Shown here one piece after another: positions 62,314 to 64,000 of a stretch of 64,000 nucleotides of DNA. Both the position numbers and the translations under genes were made by a program. The DNA comes from Marsupella aquatica (taxonomy: Eukaryota > Marchantiophyta), in the NCBI GenBank assembly GCA_973895155.1, contig OZ316892.1, positions 7,502,001-7,566,000 on the forward strand, given 5' to 3'. Every line of letters starts with the position of its first letter. The stretch's first letter is position 1. The notes below the pieces were generated by a model that saw only the letters and a list, made by a program, of their open reading frames with translations, ran no database searches and was not told where the DNA came from.

Positions 62314-62424
62314 TAGTCCGTTAATATAGCTAAAGAGTTTTAATAAAATCTAAACTTAATAATCTAACTACTAAATTACTTATGTAATCTATAGCATATT
62401 AAAACAAACAATTTTTTTATAACT

Positions 62425-64000
62425 TCAGAGAAAATCACGACAACATAGTGTAAAATCTTTTAATGGAAGATCATTGAAAATATTTGAACTACCAAACACG
62501 CCAAAATCTCGTAGAGTGCCCTTTCTAGAAACATGCGCAACATCCCAGATAACCCAGGTATGCAAGGCCTCTTCTATTGTATTAGCTCCAGGGTGCAAGT
62601 ATGGCAATTTTTGATTTCTCTTAACAATATCATATATTCTTATACTAATGCGACCAACCCCGAGTGTTTCAGTATGACAAATATCCATCGGATTTGTCTT
62701 GAAAACGACTCCATTTGCAACCAACTGATCAAAAATGAACATCTGAACTTCATCTCCTTCCTTGAACACGTCCTCTTCAACCCTTGCATCAATTTTGGAT
62801 TTATCTCCAGCCAAAGAGAAATCATCGACATTGATTCTTCGGCACTGAGTTGATGACCTCAAGTATGCCAATGCACAATCCCAAATCACGCAGGAGTCAA
62901 TTGCCTCAGCCAATGTAGAAAATTTGGGCGAAGGAAATGGAAGTTGACGCGATCCATCAAAACACTTTTCGATAGCCAAACCCTTCTCACTCATGTGGCC
63001 TAGCCGTGAATGCCACAGTTGAGTCATCTCCTCGTGAGACTTGGTTACATTGGCCTCTCCACATACAGTATTGCCCTGTAACACATACAAATTCTTTTGT
63101 CTACTCCCCTTCAAAATCACTGTCTCTCCCGACCTGACTTGAAGTTCACCATCAATAACGCTCCATTGATGACCATTTGAATCCAACACACCGAGTGAAA
63201 TCAGATTCTTACGCATGCCAGGAACATACCTGACTCCGGACACTGTGCGCACAGCGCCATCAAACATTTGAATCTTCACAGACCCAATTCCCTCAATTTG
63301 ACAGGAGTGATCATTTCCCATCAGAACTGAACCGTTTGAAACAGAGTAAGAACTGAAAAACTCACGAATGTAACAAATATGAAAAGAGCAAGCACAATCA
63401 AGAATCCACACATCATCTGCTCTCCTAGATGACGTGCACAGGGCATACCCCCGGCTTCATAAAACATACTCATCATTGAGTAAATCAGCTTCTCCATCAG
63501 CCCTAGCCACATTTGCCGATGAAGTTTCCGCTGCCTTTCCCTTACAGTCTCGCTTGAAATGTCCAACTTGGTTGCACTTCCAACATGTCACCTGCCTCCT
63601 CTGAGGGGATTTACCCTTGGACTTAGATCTTGATTTAGATCTAAACTGGGTTCTACGGTCCCCAGTTGGTCGCTGCATACTCCTCCCACGGTTAACATTG
63701 AGGGCAGCACCAGATGATGAAGGCTGTGACGTGATGTGCATCTTCTGCTGAAGATCATCACTAAGCAGAGAACTTACCACGTCATTGTATGAAATGGTAT
63801 CCCTATCACGATGCAACAACACTCGTGATAGGGACTGGTAAGATGGAGGCAATGAACTAAGAAGCTGCAGAGCCTTCGTCTCATCATTCAAAGTCTCCCC
63901 ACGGTTTTCCAAGTCAACGACCATGTCGTTGAAAGTATCCACATGGTCTTGCAACTTCGTACCAGATTCCTTCATCCTGAAACTCATCAGTTTGTAGGAA
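62425..64000 (-). pseudogene. Ty1/copia gag-pol 5' part, joined in frame to DUF8039-like sequence
   Basis: Enters from beyond the right edge. 63987-63457 is copia Gag: LQLLSSLPPSYQSLSRVLL, then a basic stretch, then the CCHC zinc knuckle CWKCNQVGHFKRDC. A TGA at 63457-63459 interrupts the frame, which continues without shift into the protease region WILDCACSFHIC (Cys where D-S/T-G/A is usual), VRYVPGMRKNLISLG and the GAG-pre-integrase motif LWHSRLGHMSEKGL. After about 62970 copia similarity ends, with no integrase or reverse transcriptase. The open frame goes on with FSTLAEAIDSCVIWDCALAY, and then VANGVVFKTNPMDICH, ISIRIYDIVKRNQKLPY and NTIEEALHTWVIWDVAHV, which resembles one partial plus one full DUF8039-type domain of CACTA-linked genes. 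It stops at 62425. No LTR is seen inside the window. Confidence 0.8.

Overview
The window is nuclear DNA from a land plant. Genes are split by GT-AG introns. There is a thioredoxin of the plastid CITRX/TRX z type, an N-terminus that looks like a chloroplast transit peptide, and plant transposon families (CACTA with tnp2/DUF4218/DUF4216 domains, and Ty1/copia). A UapA-type purine permease and an expanded BTB family suggest a non-seed plant such as a bryophyte or lycophyte; that placement is inference.

Layout. (1) 0-22 kb holds conserved single genes: a CITRX-like thioredoxin (+), a 12-exon uric acid/xanthine-type permease of 618 aa (-), a plastid-directed 404-aa protein of unknown function (+), and DPH3 for diphthamide synthesis (-). 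The gaps carry diverged direct repeats and simple repeats. (2) 22-27 kb is gene-poor and holds a nested inverted-repeat (foldback) structure. (3) 28-52.5 kb is a decaying array of BTB/POZ genes resembling Arabidopsis At4g08455: two look intact (31.4 and 37.5 kb), three are broken (28.1, 39.2 and 52.1 kb), and one 5' flank stands alone (33 kb). (4) A 10.7-kb CACTA transposon at 40,576-51,297, with CACTA/TAGTG ends and an ATT target duplication, sits inside that array. It has two divergent genes, both with in-frame stops, and dense TTTGCGA/TCGCAAA subterminal repeats. (5) Three Helitron-like elements (34.9-36.7, 52.5-53.1, 53.2-54.0 kb) share a 5' motif; two end in CTAG|T. (6) 57.5-64 kb holds a DUF7869-like transposase relic and the 3' part of a copia gag-pol whose frame runs into sequence resembling the CACTA-associated DUF8039 domain.

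Four pathways are represented by single genes: redox control, purine uptake, diphthamide synthesis and an unknown plastid function. They do not form an operon-like group. The rest records local gene duplication followed by transposon invasion and decay. Most premature stops fit C-to-T change at methylatable CG or CAG sites.
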